The notes: a model not told the origin generated them from the sequence alone. A DNA stretch of 64,000 bases from Salipaludibacillus neizhouensis (GCF_002886185.1 NZ_KZ614147.1:1264420-1328419); one strand, 5' to 3'; positions 21,768-32,040 are shown, counted from the first letter of the stretch. Numbers and translations are program-made.

Positions 21768-22820
21768 ATGCGAAGTAATACCAACGCTAAAAAAGGTCAA
21801 GTTATTCCATTCATGCAGGATGGTTCGTATTTTTTTAAAAAAGGAATTGAAATATATGATGACGGGCAGCCTGAAAGAGCAGCTGCCTATATTCGGCGGG
21901 CAATAAAGGTCGAACCGGATGAGCCTGTATTCATCTGTCAACTGGCAATTATATTGTCGGAAATGGGCGAATATAAAGATTCAAATGAATGGCTTGTTAA
22001 AGTCACGGACGATATAGATCCTAAAATGAGCCAGTGCTATTTTTTTATGGCTAACAACTTTGCTCATTTAGGCGAATTTACAGAAGCCAAGGCATCGTTA
22101 ACTATTTATTTGTCCATGGACGATGATGGTGAATTTAAGGAAGATGCAAGCTCTTTACTTGATATGATAGATAAGGAGTTAGATGGTGAGTTTGATTTAT
22201 TACCCTTTGAGATGGAAGGGGATAAGCATGAGGATATTGTGATGGACCTTTTAAATACCGGGGAATTTCACGAAGCGGAGAAACAAATTCACGTTGCAAT
22301 CGCAGAGAGCCCTAAAGATTGGGATATGTATGCGTATCTTGCAGAATCCTACATGCACCAAGAGCGTTTTGATGAAGCAGAAAAGTTATTAAAAGACCTA
22401 TTAACAAAAGAAGAGCCAAACTTTTTTGCACAGTGTCAAATGGCGGTATTGCTTTATAAACAAGAAGATCCACATGCTTCCACTTGGGTGGATAATATTA
22501 AAAATTTGCGTCCATTAAAAGACTGGGATTGTTATTATTTAGCCAGGGCACTTTATTATATAAAAGAGTATCAGGCTGCTTATCTTTTGTATGAACGATT
22601 TCTTCATGCCTCTAAATTTCAAAAAAGAACGACCTATTTTCATCAAATGGCCATTGTTTCTTGGCATTGTAATCGATATGAGAAAGCCCGTAAATTATGG
22701 GTGAGAATTGAAAGCACGGAACACCGGTCAGATAAACAACATGTTGCACCTACTTATTTAAACTTAATCCAAACGGATCAAGATATTTCCCAGAATGGAA
22801 AGGAGTTTCTCTATCAATAG
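21768..22820 (+). CDS. yvcD: Tetratricopeptide-repeat protein (YvcD-like)
   Basis: The ATG at 21768 has GGAGG at 21754-21758; the longer frame from 21738 lacks a ribosome site. The 350-residue protein is built of helical TPR units (FKKGIEIYDDGQPERAAAYIRRAI near residue 20; MYAYLAESYMHQERFDEAEKLL near residue 180). TPR proteins are scaffolds, and this one has no signal peptide or membrane segment. In B. subtilis yvcD lies next to trxB, as here. Function unknown. Confidence 0.85.
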   Translation: MRSNTNAKKGQVIPFMQDGSYFFKKGIEIYDDGQPERAAAYIRRAIKVEPDEPVFICQLAIILSEMGEYKDSNEWLVKVTDDIDPKMSQCYFFMANNFAHLGEFTEAKASLTIYLSMDDDGEFKEDASSLLDMIDKELDGEFDLLPFEMEGDKHEDIVMDLLNTGEFHEAEKQIHVAIAESPKDWDMYAYLAESYMHQERFDEAEKLLKDLLTKEEPNFFAQCQMAVLLYKQEDPHASTWVDNIKNLRPLKDWDCYYLARALYYIKEYQAAYLLYERFLHASKFQKRTTYFHQMAIVSWHCNRYEKARKLWVRIESTEHRSDKQHVAPTYLNLIQTDQDISQNGKEFLYQ

Positions 22821-22837
22821 AGAAGCTTCTTTTTTTG
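22800..22837 (+). terminator. Terminator overlapping the yvcD stop
   Basis: AGTTTCTCTAT and ATAGAGAAGCT pair around a two-base loop and run into TTTTTTT. The left arm is the last coding segment of yvcD. Confidence 0.8.
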
Positions 22838-22845
22838 AGAAAAAC

Positions 22846-22985
22846 GCGTAGCGTCTTTTATTAAATACAGTGTATCTTTCGCCACCAAACCGAGTAGCAC
22901 CTACTTAGTGCGTGTAGGTGCTACTCGAAACGAGGGTGGGTTTCCCTTGACGCGCGTGGCGTAAAGATAGCTGTCAACTTATAAA
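22846..22985 (-). repeat. Variable-hairpin intergenic repeat, copy A (inverted)
   Basis: Ends match copies at 29383-29475 and 39715-39835 read on the other strand (GTCTTTTATTAAATACA and GTAAAGATAGCTGTCAA). The centre is a strong hairpin CGAGTAGCACCTAC / GTAGGTGCTACTCG at 22889-22940, shared with copy C but absent from copy B. Confidence 0.65.
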
Positions 22986-22989
22986 TTTT

Positions 22990-23240
22990 TCATCTTTAGA
23001 GATTGTATTTTACTTTGAACAGAGGTGGCATTTGCTGTTGTTGCAAGCTTTCCATGGGCAACACTACAAAGAATGCGTCTCTTCCTCTTGCCAATGACTC
23101 CTGAAGCGGTATCCGTTAGACAACTCGAAGCATATACGTGAAGTATCGCTTGTTCCTGCGGGGGCGTCAGATGTTCCTTCTCCTGCAGGTGTGGCAGCCA
23201 TTCGCTAATTCAGCTTTATTCAGAAATAACGCACGAAAAA
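22990..23240 (+). repeat. Degenerate Bacillaceae palindromic repeat
   Basis: The sequence resembles the better-preserved unit at 39500-39655 (TTTCCATGGGCAACA near 23049 and TTCCTGCGGGGGCGTCAG near 23152). It is diverged and has no coding potential. Confidence 0.5.
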
Positions 23241-23350
23241 AGTCTTGATTAAGGAATTGGGCATTGTAAGCTCAATCGGGGATATACGCTTTTCTTATAG
23301 CATGACAATGCTATAAGTGGTAACAATATAAAAAAGTAGTGAGCAAATTT

Positions 23351-23380
23351 TTGGACTTATCATCAAAATTTAAATACTAT
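23351..23380 (+). promoter_or_regulatory. Candidate trxB promoter
   Basis: TTGGAC at 23351-23356 and TACTAT at 23375-23380 with 18 bases between, about 50 bases before the trxB start. Confidence 0.45.
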
Positions 23381-23428
23381 AAGGATAGAAAGTAAAGATA
23401 ACGATGATATCGCTAGGGAGTGATTTAA

Positions 23429-24385
<957 letters not shown>

Positions 24386-24390
24386 TATAA

Positions 24391-24433
24391 AGAGCCGTGA
24401 AAAAGTCGATTTAACTTTTTCACGGCTCTTTTT
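24391..24433 (+). terminator. Terminator after trxB
   Basis: AGAGCCGTGAAAAAGT pairs with ACTTTTTCACGGCTCT and is followed by TTTTTTT. The right part of this terminator is included in the 128-bp tandem duplication that follows. Confidence 0.85.
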
Positions 24434-24656
24434 TTGCAATGAGCGAAGCCTCCGCATCTTTTAAAATACGATTAGGAGTGATCTTCTGCTAATCGTATTG
24501 CGGAGGGCGAGCCATTGCATTGAGGAAGAAAAGTCGATTTAACTTTTTCACGGCTCTTTTTTTGCAATGAGTGAAGCCTCCGCTTCTTTTAAAATACGAT
24601 TAGGAGTGATCTTCTGCTAATCGTATTGCGGAGAGCGAGCCATTGCAGAGTAAACT
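24401..24656 (+). repeat. 128-bp tandem duplication containing a long hairpin
   Basis: Copy 1 is 24401-24528 and copy 2 is 24529-24656, about 95 percent identical by eye. Each unit contains a nested hairpin: GCAATG and GCCTCCGC pair with GCGGAGGGC and CATTGC, and inside them AATACGATTAG pairs with CTAATCGTATT. Each also carries the right half of the trxB terminator. Confidence 0.8.
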
Positions 24657-24667
24657 GCCTTTCTAAA

Positions 24668-24800
24668 AAATTGTTGTTTGGAAGAATCCGCGAGACTCCT
24701 GTGGAAGAATGATCCAAGTGAGACCCCGCAGAGCATCAGTTTGCTCGAGGAGACTCGCGGATCATCCACGAAAAAGGAGCGATAATTCTTCCAAAGAACC
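24668..24800 (+). repeat. Bacillaceae long-hairpin repeat
   Basis: Outer arms TTTGGAAGAAT and ATTCTTCCAAA enclose CCGCGAGACTC and GAGACTCGCGG. The unit resembles the intergenic palindromic repeats common in Bacillaceae. It is non-coding. Confidence 0.6.
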
Positions 24801-25034
24801 TTCCGTGATAACAAAGTAACTAAATAGAAAAAAACGGTAAAGAAGTTTTCCTAAACTGGTCTTTTTCTAATTCTAGGTGTTTCATTACTTATTTAACTCT
24901 GTAATATAGATTTTCTGCTGATTAGATGGTTGGGATAATTCAATGATCACACAGAAAAAACAATATATTTACAATTCGTAACTGTCACTTAACTCTTCTG
25001 TAACACTCCTGCAACACAAAAAGGTTATATTATA

Positions 25035-25101
25035 GATAAGTAATTGACCCCCTTTTTATATATTACTTTTTGGCACGAGCTTATGCTTGTGCCCTTTTTT
25101 T
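25035..25101 (+). ncRNA. Candidate small RNA ending in a strong terminator
   Basis: A perfect terminator (GGCACGAGC, TTAT, GCTTGTGCC, then seven T) at 25072-25101 has no gene within 600 bases upstream. A -10-like TATATTATA sits at 25026-25034, and the short transcript would contain TTGACCCCC, a C-rich single-stranded motif typical of regulatory RNAs. The evidence is positional only, and the terminator could instead belong to a degenerate unit. Confidence 0.35.
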
Positions 25102-25338
25102 ATTCCTCAGGGTTAGTTTTGAGTTAAGGGCACGGAAAAAGACCAGTCCTTAAAACCCTTTTTAGAACGAATTCGGCCAGCCCACAACGATAATAAAACA
25201 GCTTTCTTTAAAACAGATAGATTGATAACACCCTACTTTTTTATGTTTTTATTGATTATCAAAAAGAAACTATAAACGGTGAAAGATACTTTTTACTTTG
25301 ACTATAGTAATTTCCGTAACTTTTTATGATTGTTGTAA

Positions 25339-25367
25339 TTGGTGATTTAATGGAGATGTAGTATAAT
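25339..25367 (+). promoter_or_regulatory. Candidate promoter of the yvcI-rapZ-glmR-whiA-crh operon
   Basis: TTGGTG at 25339-25344, 17 bases, then a perfect TATAAT at 25362-25367. A leader of about 210 bases precedes yvcI. The rest of 25102-25338 shows no gene. Confidence 0.5.
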
Positions 25368-25584
25368 TAATTTAGTCATATATTAGAGGAAACCTATTAG
25401 GTTTGAGAAATTAAATGAAACTGAATCACACGAGTAAAAAGCTTTTAATTAAAGCTTGAGTGTTACCCGATTTTTCAACTACTCATTATTGAATGTTTGA
25501 CACACTTCCAAGGTTATCTGAATAAATAATTGTAGATGTTACTTAACTTTTAAAGGTAAGGTAGTCCGTTGTGAGGTGAAGGAA

Positions 25585-26067
25585 ATGCAACGTGTCACAA
25601 ATTGTTTGCTTATACGAGATGGGCAAGTGCTCATGTTAAAGAAACCAAGGCGCGGCAGGTGGTCCGCACCAGGCGGGAAAATGGAAAAAGGAGAATCTAT
25701 CCTTGAAAGTACGATTAGAGAATATAGAGAAGAAACAGGGTTGGAGTTGATTCAACCTCGGTTAAAAGGTATTTTTACGATGGTTATAGAAGAAAAACAA
25801 GGACAGCATGAATGGATGCTTTTTACTTTTCTTGCCGGTGACTCTGCAGGTAAACAATTCTCAGCTTCACCAGAAGGGGATCTTTCTTGGATTCCAATGG
25901 AAGATATAGCGGAACTGCCGATGATACAAGGTGACTATTCTATTGTAGAGCATGCACTTTATGGAGACGGGCTAATCTATGGAACGTTTACTTATGGAGA
26001 GAATGACACGTTACTTTCTTATCGGTTGGAAGCTGAAGGTAAACCCATTCAAGAATACCACGTGTAA
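25585..26067 (+). CDS. yvcI: Nudix hydrolase (YvcI-like)
   Basis: The Nudix box is complete (GGKMEKGE near residue 29 followed by REYREETGL near residue 44). Nudix proteins cleave nucleoside diphosphate derivatives; the substrate of YvcI is unknown. I chose the ATG at 25585, which gives MQRVTNCLLIRDG as in B. subtilis YvcI and is preceded by AGGTGAAGGA; a GTG at 25576 is in frame but lies inside that ribosome site. First gene of a conserved five-gene operon. Confidence 0.92.
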   Translation: MQRVTNCLLIRDGQVLMLKKPRRGRWSAPGGKMEKGESILESTIREYREETGLELIQPRLKGIFTMVIEEKQGQHEWMLFTFLAGDSAGKQFSASPEGDLSWIPMEDIAELPMIQGDYSIVEHALYGDGLIYGTFTYGENDTLLSYRLEAEGKPIQEYHV

Positions 26068-26091
26068 CTAAGGTTTTGGGGGGATCGCAAC

Positions 26092-26982
26092 ATGGAAAAT
26101 CAAGGAACGGATGAACTTGAATTAGTCATTATCACGGGAATGTCCGGAGCAGGTAAAACAGTAGCCGTCCAAAGCTTTGAGGATATGGGATACTTCTGTG
26201 TGGATAATTTGCCACCAGCTTTGATTCCTAAATTTATTGACCTGGTAGAGGGATCAGGCGGAAAAATGAAAAAAGTCGCTTTAGTTATTGATCTTAGGGG
26301 AAGAGAATTTTTCGATCACTTATTTGAATCAATTGATGCTATTGCCGGTGAATCAAAGGTGACACCACAGATTGTCTTTTTAGATGCGAAAGATGCCGCG
26401 CTCGTAAGAAGGTACAAAGAAACGAGACGTTCACATCCATTAGCGGAGGATGGCTCTCCACTTCAGGGTATTGAGTCTGAACGAAGCATTTTAAATGATT
26501 TAAAAGGCCAAGCTCAGATGATCATAGACACAACCGATCTAAAACCATTAGAATTGAGAGAAAGAATTCTCCAGCGTTTTTCTTCTAATTCCAAAGAATC
26601 TTTCAGTGTTCAAGTACTTTCTTTTGGTTTTAAACATGGAATTCCTATTGATGCGGACCTTGTTTTTGATGTGAGGTTTTTACCTAACCCTCATTACATT
26701 GATCATATGCGACCTCAGACTGGACTCGATAAAGTCGTTTCAGACTATGTGTTGAAATGGGCTGAGACGCAACAATTCATTCAAAAATTAGATGATTTAC
26801 TTCAATACATGCTTCCTCACTATAAGCGAGAAGGAAAGCGACAACTTGTTATGGCTATAGGGTGCACAGGTGGAAAACATCGTTCCGTTACACTGGCTGA
26901 GTATTTCAAAAAGCGGTTAAATGATCTTGAGTATAACAGCTATGTTACACATCGGGATGTGGAAAAAGGAAGACTTGAATAG
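26092..26982 (+). CDS. rapZ: RNase adaptor / nucleotide-binding protein RapZ
   Basis: P-loop protein of 296 residues (YvcJ family). Walker [10 protein letters not shown] starts near residue 15, and the C-terminal domain has the conserved [10 protein letters not shown] near residue 260. In E. coli RapZ binds small RNAs and controls amino-sugar synthesis; the B. subtilis homologue is a nucleotide-binding protein. The last base of its stop codon is the first base of the glmR start, so the two genes are coupled. Confidence 0.95.
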   Translation: MENQGTDELELVIITGMSGAGKTVAVQSFEDMGYFCVDNLPPALIPKFIDLVEGSGGKMKKVALVIDLRGREFFDHLFESIDAIAGESKVTPQIVFLDAKDAALVRRYKETRRSHPLAEDGSPLQGIESERSILNDLKGQAQMIIDTTDLKPLELRERILQRFSSNSKESFSVQVLSFGFKHGIPIDADLVFDVRFLPNPHYIDHMRPQTGLDKVVSDYVLKWAETQQFIQKLDDLLQYMLPHYKREGKRQLVMAIGCTGGKHRSVTLAEYFKKRLNDLEYNSYVTHRDVEKGRLE

Positions 26983-27926
26983 TGAAGAAGGCAAATGTTG
27001 TCGTTTTAGGCGGAGGCACAGGTTTATCAGTTATATTAAGAGGTTTAAAGACCTTTCCAGTTGATATTTCAGCAATTGTAACAGTTGCTGATGATGGTGG
27101 AAGTTCAGGCAGGTTGAGAAAAGAATTAAACATCCCGCCACCTGGTGATATTCGGAATGTACTTGTCGCACTTTCGGAAGTCGAACCTTTGGTTGAAGAG
27201 CTCTTCCAACATCGTTTTACAAACGGAAATGGACTTTCCGGACATTCTCTAGGCAACTTATTGTTAGCAGGGATGACTTCGATTACCGGAGACTTTGCTC
27301 AAGGTGTTCGGGAAATTAGTCGCGTGTTGAATGTAAAAGGAAAAGTAATTCCAGCTTCGAATGACAGCATCACACTTCATGCCGAATATGAAGATGGCTC
27401 AAAAGTGGAAGGGGAATCGAACATTCCTCTTGCGGGTAAAAAAATTAAACGGGTATTCATTGAACCGGCAGAAACGAAGCCGATGAGAGAAGCGATACAA
27501 GCTATTGAAGAGGCGGATCTGGTCGTACTGGGACCTGGCAGTTTGTATACGAGTGTCATTCCTAATATACTCGTATCAGGCATGAAGGAAGCATTAGAGC
27601 GAACAGATGCATGGAAAGTGTATATATGCAATGTGATGACACAGCCTGGAGAAACAGATAATTACACTGTTTCTGATCATGTTCGCGCTATTGACGATCA
27701 TTCGAATGCTAAATTAGTTGATGCCGTATTATTCAACACGCAGACAATACCTTCATCCTACGTCGAGCGGTATAAATCCCAAGGCGCGGTGAATGTTCGC
27801 GTTGATGCAAAAGAATTACAGGACATGGGCGTACAAATTATAGGCGATGATCTTTTATTGTTCGATAATGACCTAGTAAGGCATGATCCTATAAAGGTAT
27901 CTCAGAGACTAGTATCATTACTTTAA
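26982..27926 (+). CDS. glmR: Gluconeogenesis factor GlmR (YvcK)
   Basis: YvcK/GlmR binds UDP-GlcNAc and directs carbon into cell-wall precursors during gluconeogenic growth; it resembles the phospholactate transferase CofD but is not an enzyme of that pathway. The 314-residue protein starts with GTG overlapping the rapZ stop. The glycine-rich start VVLGGGTGLSVILRGL, the VTVADDGGSSGRLR motif near residue 35 and LGPGSLYTS near residue 185 are diagnostic. Confidence 0.95.
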   Translation: MKKANVVVLGGGTGLSVILRGLKTFPVDISAIVTVADDGGSSGRLRKELNIPPPGDIRNVLVALSEVEPLVEELFQHRFTNGNGLSGHSLGNLLLAGMTSITGDFAQGVREISRVLNVKGKVIPASNDSITLHAEYEDGSKVEGESNIPLAGKKIKRVFIEPAETKPMREAIQAIEEADLVVLGPGSLYTSVIPNILVSGMKEALERTDAWKVYICNVMTQPGETDNYTVSDHVRAIDDHSNAKLVDAVLFNTQTIPSSYVERYKSQGAVNVRVDAKELQDMGVQIIGDDLLLFDNDLVRHDPIKVSQRLVSLL

Positions 27927-27968
27927 TCGGTTATCCCCTGTTTAAAGTGAAAACGGGAGGTGAGGCAG

Positions 27969-28910
27969 GTGTCTTTTGCTTCCATGACGAAGAAAGAACT
28001 GACACAAATTGATAGTGATGCTTGCTGCTCCCGAGCAGAATTAGCCGCACTCATCCGAATGAATGGCGCTATCTCTATTCGAAACATGCAAATCACATTA
28101 GATATCCAAACGGAAAATGCAGCAATTGCGAGAAGGATTTATACGTTAATAAAAGCGCAATATGAAGTGCATGTTGAGCTACTTGTTCGGAAAAAAATGC
28201 GCTTGAAGAAAAATAACGTATATATTGTCCGTATTTCAAAAGATGCAAGAAAAATACTCGAGTCTTTACATATCGTAGATGCCACGTTTGCTTTTACGAG
28301 AGAGATTTCCGAGGATTTAATTCGAAAAGGGTGCTGTAAAAGAGCTTATTTAAGAGGCGCATTTTTAGCAGGGGGTTCCGTAAGCCATCCTGAGACATCC
28401 TCTTATCATCTGGAAATTTTTTCGTTGTACGAAGATCATAATCGATCATTAGGTAACTTAATGAATCACTTTGAATTAAGCGTAAAGATGATTGAACGAA
28501 AAAAAGGGTTTATTCTATACTTAAAAGAGGGAGAAAAGATTAGTGAGTTCCTAAATGTAATTGGAGCCCATCAAGCACTTCTCCGCTTCGAAGATGTTCG
28601 AATTATGAAGGACATGCGAAATTCTGTGAACCGACTTGTAAATTGTGAAACTGCAAACTTGAATAAAACAGTTGGAGCCGCAATGCGCCAAGTGGAAAAT
28701 ATACGATATATACGTAAGGAAGTTGGCCTTGAAACGTTACCGGAAAAATTAAGGGAACTTGCAGAGTTACGTATTGAGCACCAAGATGTTACTCTTAAAG
28801 AGTTAGGTGAAATGGTGAGAAGCGGGAAGGTCAGTAAATCTGGAGTGAATCATCGCTTAAGAAAAATAGAGGAATTTGCAAACAAACTTCGTGCAGGGGA
28901 AAAAGTATAA
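27969..28910 (+). CDS. whiA: WhiA-type DNA-binding regulator
   Basis: WhiA combines an N-terminal LAGLIDADG homing-endonuclease-like fold with a C-terminal helix-turn-helix; in Bacillus it affects chromosome segregation and cell division. I use the GTG at 27969 (protein begins [12 protein letters not shown]) because the ribosome site GGAGGTGA ends five bases before it; a GTG at 27960 lies within that site. [16 protein letters not shown] near residue 132 marks the LAGLIDADG part and [21 protein letters not shown] near residue 274 the HTH. Confidence 0.95.
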   Translation: MSFASMTKKELTQIDSDACCSRAELAALIRMNGAISIRNMQITLDIQTENAAIARRIYTLIKAQYEVHVELLVRKKMRLKKNNVYIVRISKDARKILESLHIVDATFAFTREISEDLIRKGCCKRAYLRGAFLAGGSVSHPETSSYHLEIFSLYEDHNRSLGNLMNHFELSVKMIERKKGFILYLKEGEKISEFLNVIGAHQALLRFEDVRIMKDMRNSVNRLVNCETANLNKTVGAAMRQVENIRYIRKEVGLETLPEKLRELAELRIEHQDVTLKELGEMVRSGKVSKSGVNHRLRKIEEFANKLRAGEKV

Positions 28911-28921
28911 TCCCCTGCACT
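28892..28921 (+). other. Hairpin over the whiA stop codon
   Basis: GTGCAGGGGA and TCCCCTGCAC form a perfect 10-bp stem with the whiA stop in the loop. There is no T run, so it is more likely an mRNA-processing or stabilising structure than a terminator. Confidence 0.5.
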
Positions 28922-28934
28922 CTACGGCCGGGCG

Positions 28935-28950
28935 TTGAAAGCGTTTGAAT
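28935..28950 (+). promoter_or_regulatory. cre-like site upstream of crh
   Basis: TTGAAAGCGTTTGAAT matches the CcpA cre pattern (WTGNAANCGNWNNCWW) except at one position. It lies about 100 bases before crh, whose product is a CcpA cofactor, so autoregulation is conceivable. Confidence 0.4.
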
Positions 28951-29048
28951 TAAAACTCATAATTTTAGGGGATTAATAGTTTTTAATAGATAATTTTACT
29001 GATTCTTGTTAGTTTAGAGAAGGATTAGTTGAAAAGGAGGATGAGGAC

Positions 29049-29306
29049 ATGATTGAGAAAACAGTTACAGTTTTACGAAAGAGTGGACTTCAAGCTAGAC
29101 CAGCGGCGTTATTTGTTCAAGAGGCTAATCGATTTACATCAGACATTTTCATTGAAAAAGATGGTAAAAACGTCAATGCGAAGAGTATTATGGGTATTAT
29201 GAGTATTGCTGTTGGAGTAAACAAAGACATTCATATAAAAGTAGATGGTCCAGATGAACAAGTAGCGATGGATACATTAATTGAGTTTGTAGAAAAGAAA
29301 GAATAG
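29049..29306 (+). CDS. crh: Catabolite repression HPr-like protein Crh
   Basis: An 85-residue HPr paralogue. The phosphocarrier His15 is replaced by Gln (SGLQARPAA), so it cannot serve sugar uptake. Ser46 (AKSIMGIMS) is kept, so HprK can phosphorylate it and it can act as a CcpA corepressor. Position after whiA matches B. subtilis. The ATG follows AAGGAGGATGA. Confidence 0.96.
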   Translation: MIEKTVTVLRKSGLQARPAALFVQEANRFTSDIFIEKDGKNVNAKSIMGIMSIAVGVNKDIHIKVDGPDEQVAMDTLIEFVEKKE

Positions 29307-29316
29307 ATATCATATA

Positions 29317-29351
29317 AAAATGCTTCAAGCTGCGATAGCTTGAAGCATTTT
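29317..29351 (+). terminator. Terminator after crh, possibly bidirectional
   Basis: AAAATGCTTCAAGCT and AGCTTGAAGCATTTT form a perfect 15-bp stem. T-rich flanks exist on both strands, so it may also stop transcription of clpP from the right. Confidence 0.8.
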
Positions 29352-29382
29352 GGGTTTTAATAGTTAAGAATTTATAAAATTG

Positions 29383-29475
29383 GCAGCTACCTTCACACCG
29401 CCCGTATCAAGGGAAAACCATCCTTGATACTTAAGTGATGGCGGTGGAAGCTGACGCTGTATTTAATAAAAGACT
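29383..29475 (+). repeat. Variable-hairpin intergenic repeat, copy B
   Basis: Starts with GGCAGCTACCTTCA and ends with GAAGCTGACGCTG and ATTTAATAAAAGAC, as in copy C. The internal hairpin here is ATCAAGG / CCTTGAT, different from the CGAGTAGCACCTAC hairpin of copies A and C. Confidence 0.65.
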
Positions 29476-29490
29476 GCCATGCAGTTTTTC

Positions 29491-30084
29491 TTATTTTAAG
29501 TTTTCTTTTTTCTCCATAACGTCATCAATGAGACCGTATTTCTTAGCGTCATAAGCATTCATGAAGTTGTCACGGTCTGTGTCTTTACGAACTGTTTCAA
29601 TCGGTTGACCAGTGCGATCAGCCAAAATTTGATTGAGCTTCTCTTTCATTTCAACGATGCGTTTAGCATGGATTTCAATGTCTGAAGCTTGCCCTTGAGT
29701 ACCGCCTAAAGGTTGGTGAATCATCACTTCACTATTAGGTAAGGCAAAACGTTTTCCTGGTTCACCGGAAGCTAAAAGGAATGCTCCCATAGAGGCTGCC
29801 ATACCGATACAAATCGTCTGAACTTTTGGTTGAATGAATTGCATTGTATCATAGATCGCCATACCAGCCGTGATAGATCCGCCTGGGCTGTTGATATAAA
29901 GAGAAATATCTTTTTCAGGATCGTCGGCTGCCAAGAATAAAAGCTGAGCAACAATAGAGTTTGACACGTTGTCATCAATTCCAGAGCCTAGCATGATAAT
30001 ACGATCCTTGAGAAGACGTGAATAAATGTCATAAGCACGTTCTCCGCGATTCGTTTGTTCAATTACTGTTGGGACTAAATTCAT
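29491..30084 (-). CDS. clpP: ATP-dependent Clp protease proteolytic subunit
   Basis: Serine peptidase forming the two-ring chamber used by ClpX, ClpC and ClpE. The ATG at 30084 follows AAGGAGGAAC and gives [19 protein letters not shown], the standard start; the frame is open further upstream to 30165 but has no ribosome site there. The catalytic triad is intact: Ser in GMAASMGAF near residue 98, His in MIHQPLGG near 123 and Asp in DTDRDNFM near 172. 197 residues. Controlled by CtsR. Confidence 0.98.
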   Translation of the reverse strand: MNLVPTVIEQTNRGERAYDIYSRLLKDRIIMLGSGIDDNVSNSIVAQLLFLAADDPEKDISLYINSPGGSITAGMAIYDTMQFIQPKVQTICIGMAASMGAFLLASGEPGKRFALPNSEVMIHQPLGGTQGQASDIEIHAKRIVEMKEKLNQILADRTGQPIETVRKDTDRDNFMNAYDAKKYGLIDDVMEKKENLK

Positions 30085-30145
30085 AGTATTGTTCCTCCTT
30101 AAATTTATCTCATAGAAATAGTGTGTATCTCTGAAGTATGCTACC

Positions 30146-30176
30146 ATCATAACCTTAAAGGTCAATGAAGGTCAAA
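30146..30176 (-). promoter_or_regulatory. clpP promoter with CtsR operator
   Basis: On the plus strand GGTCAAT-GAA-GGTCAAA at 30160-30176 is the tandem heptad recognised by CtsR, with one mismatch. On the minus strand TTGACC (30175-30170), 18 bases, and TATGAT (30151-30146) form the promoter, so the operator covers the -35 box. This predicts heat-shock control of clpP. Confidence 0.8.
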
Positions 30177-30397
30177 TAATTTTGCTCGCTTCATTTAAAA
30201 CTATTTTCTCCACTTTTAATCATTTCCTTTCCTGCGTTTTTTCAAACGCCTTCTGTCCTTTTTTTTGTTCATACATGTAAATGAAACTTTTCTATATCAG
30301 TTAAAATCAGTTCAATGCGATGCGGTAAAAAGGATTGTTTTTTGAGCGCAACAGAAGATACCTTCATGTATAATAAGGGAAAGGGGGCTATTCCGAA

Positions 30398-31738
30398 ATG
30401 AGTATGGATTTTGGACTTTTTCAACAACAAACGATGAAACTTGCCATGACAAATGAACTTCGTCAAGCCATTACCATATTGCAATACTCGGCTTTGGACC
30501 TAAACGAATACTTACTTGAACAACAGCTTGAAAACCCGCTCATTGAGTTAAAAGAGCGAACTGTTACAGAAGAAGTAGCAAGACAAAAAATGAACGACAC
30601 ACCAATCTATGATGGTAAATCATCATATCGGGGGGAAGATGATTATTCTCCGGTTGATCATATAAGAGAAAACGAAGAAGGTTTACAAGATTACTTGTTA
30701 AATCAAATTCGTTTGCTTAATCTCGATAGAAAAACCCGATCGATTGCTATGTACTTAGCCCTTAGTCTCGATCAGAACGGATATTTACATCAATCTGATA
30801 CGGAGCTAATGGAAGAAGCCTTTGTCACAGAAGAGACGTTGGAAAAAGGTATGGAAACGTTATTTTCTCTTGAACCGTATGGTGTCGGGGCAAGGACCTT
30901 GAGAGAATGCTTACTTATTCAATTGAAACATATGGGGATGGAAGACTCCTTAACGGAAAGAGTTGTGAGCAGGCATCTTGAGCTTCTGGCAAAAAATCAA
31001 TTTAAAAAGATAGCCAAAGCAGAGTTGGTGACGGTTGAGGACGTCCAATCTGTTGCCGATTTTATCAAAACCTTAAATCCAAAACCAGGGGCCGAATTTA
31101 ATCGGGAAACACCCAAGTATGTCGTGCCGGATGTGACAGTATTGAAAATAAATGAAGACTATGTTGTCAGACTAAATGAACAGAGTGTTCCTAAAATATT
31201 TATGAATCGCGATTACGAACAAATGGTTAAAAATAAACAAACTGGTATAGAAAGTTATATGAAACAGAAGTATGACCAATTCAACTGGATAAAACGCAGT
31301 ATAGAGCAAAGGCAGCAAACGATCTTAAAAGTTACCAAATCTATTGTGAATCATCAATTCGAGTTTTTCAATTATGGTGCATCTCATCTAAAACCTTTGA
31401 CGTTAAAAGCGGTTGCAGAAGAAGTGGGGGTTCATGAATCAACGGTCTCACGAGCAACAACGAACAAATATGTACAGACACCAAGAGGACTTCATGAGCT
31501 GAAATATTTCTTTGTTTCCACTGTTGGACGGGATTCCAGTAAATCGAGTTCTTCTGAAAAAGTAAAAACGCATATAAAACGGTTAGTAAATGAAGAAAAT
31601 AAACAAAAGCCCCTATCGGATCAAAAGCTTTCTGATTTGCTGAAAAAAGATAATCAAATTAACGTTTCTAGAAGAACACTAGCAAAGTATAGAGAAGAGA
31701 TGCAAATACCCTCTTCCTCACAACGAAAACGATATTAA
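30398..31738 (+). CDS. rpoN: RNA polymerase sigma-54 factor (SigL)
   Basis: Sigma-54 directs polymerase to -24/-12 promoters and needs enhancer-binding activators. The 446-residue protein has the glutamine-rich region I (FGLFQQQTMKLAMTNELRQAI), a core-binding region around residues 80-200, a HTH (LKAVAEEVGVHESTVSRAT near residue 332) and the RpoN box SRRTLAKYREEM near residue 426. Position next to clpP and cggR matches B. subtilis sigL. The ATG follows AAAGGGGG. Confidence 0.96.
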   Translation: MSMDFGLFQQQTMKLAMTNELRQAITILQYSALDLNEYLLEQQLENPLIELKERTVTEEVARQKMNDTPIYDGKSSYRGEDDYSPVDHIRENEEGLQDYLLNQIRLLNLDRKTRSIAMYLALSLDQNGYLHQSDTELMEEAFVTEETLEKGMETLFSLEPYGVGARTLRECLLIQLKHMGMEDSLTERVVSRHLELLAKNQFKKIAKAELVTVEDVQSVADFIKTLNPKPGAEFNRETPKYVVPDVTVLKINEDYVVRLNEQSVPKIFMNRDYEQMVKNKQTGIESYMKQKYDQFNWIKRSIEQRQQTILKVTKSIVNHQFEFFNYGASHLKPLTLKAVAEEVGVHESTVSRATTNKYVQTPRGLHELKYFFVSTVGRDSSKSSSSEKVKTHIKRLVNEENKQKPLSDQKLSDLLKKDNQINVSRRTLAKYREEMQIPSSSQRKRY

Positions 31739-31756
31739 TAATTGGGTGGGATAAAT

Positions 31757-32005
31757 TTGAGCCTCTATTTTTATACGAAAAAAGATTGTCCCTTATGTGA
31801 TAAAGGACTAGTTCAGCTTGAGATCCTTCAACAAGAAAAAAATTTTAATATCATCATAAGAGATATATATACAGATGATGAATGGTTAGAAAAGTATCAA
31901 ATTCGTATTCCTGTCGTGGAAACGAAGGAAGGTGCGGTATTAGATGAAGGGATACTCAGCTTCGAATTACTTTCCAGCAACTACGAAAAGTACATTAGTA
32001 AATAG
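31757..32005 (+). CDS. Glutaredoxin-family thiol protein
   Basis: An 82-residue thioredoxin-fold protein beginning LSLYFYTKKDCPLCDKG with a CPLC redox pair near residue 12 and the cis-proline segment RIPVVETKEG. It belongs to the DUF836-type glutaredoxin-like group. I prefer the TTG at 31757 after GGGTGGG (31744-31750); a TTG at 31742 is the alternative. It lies between sigL and cggR and has no clear terminator before the cggR promoter. Confidence 0.8.
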   Translation: MSLYFYTKKDCPLCDKGLVQLEILQQEKNFNIIIRDIYTDDEWLEKYQIRIPVVETKEGAVLDEGILSFELLSSNYEKYISK

Positions 32006-32040
32006 AGGGATTAATTATGAAAATGTTCCCATCAATATAG

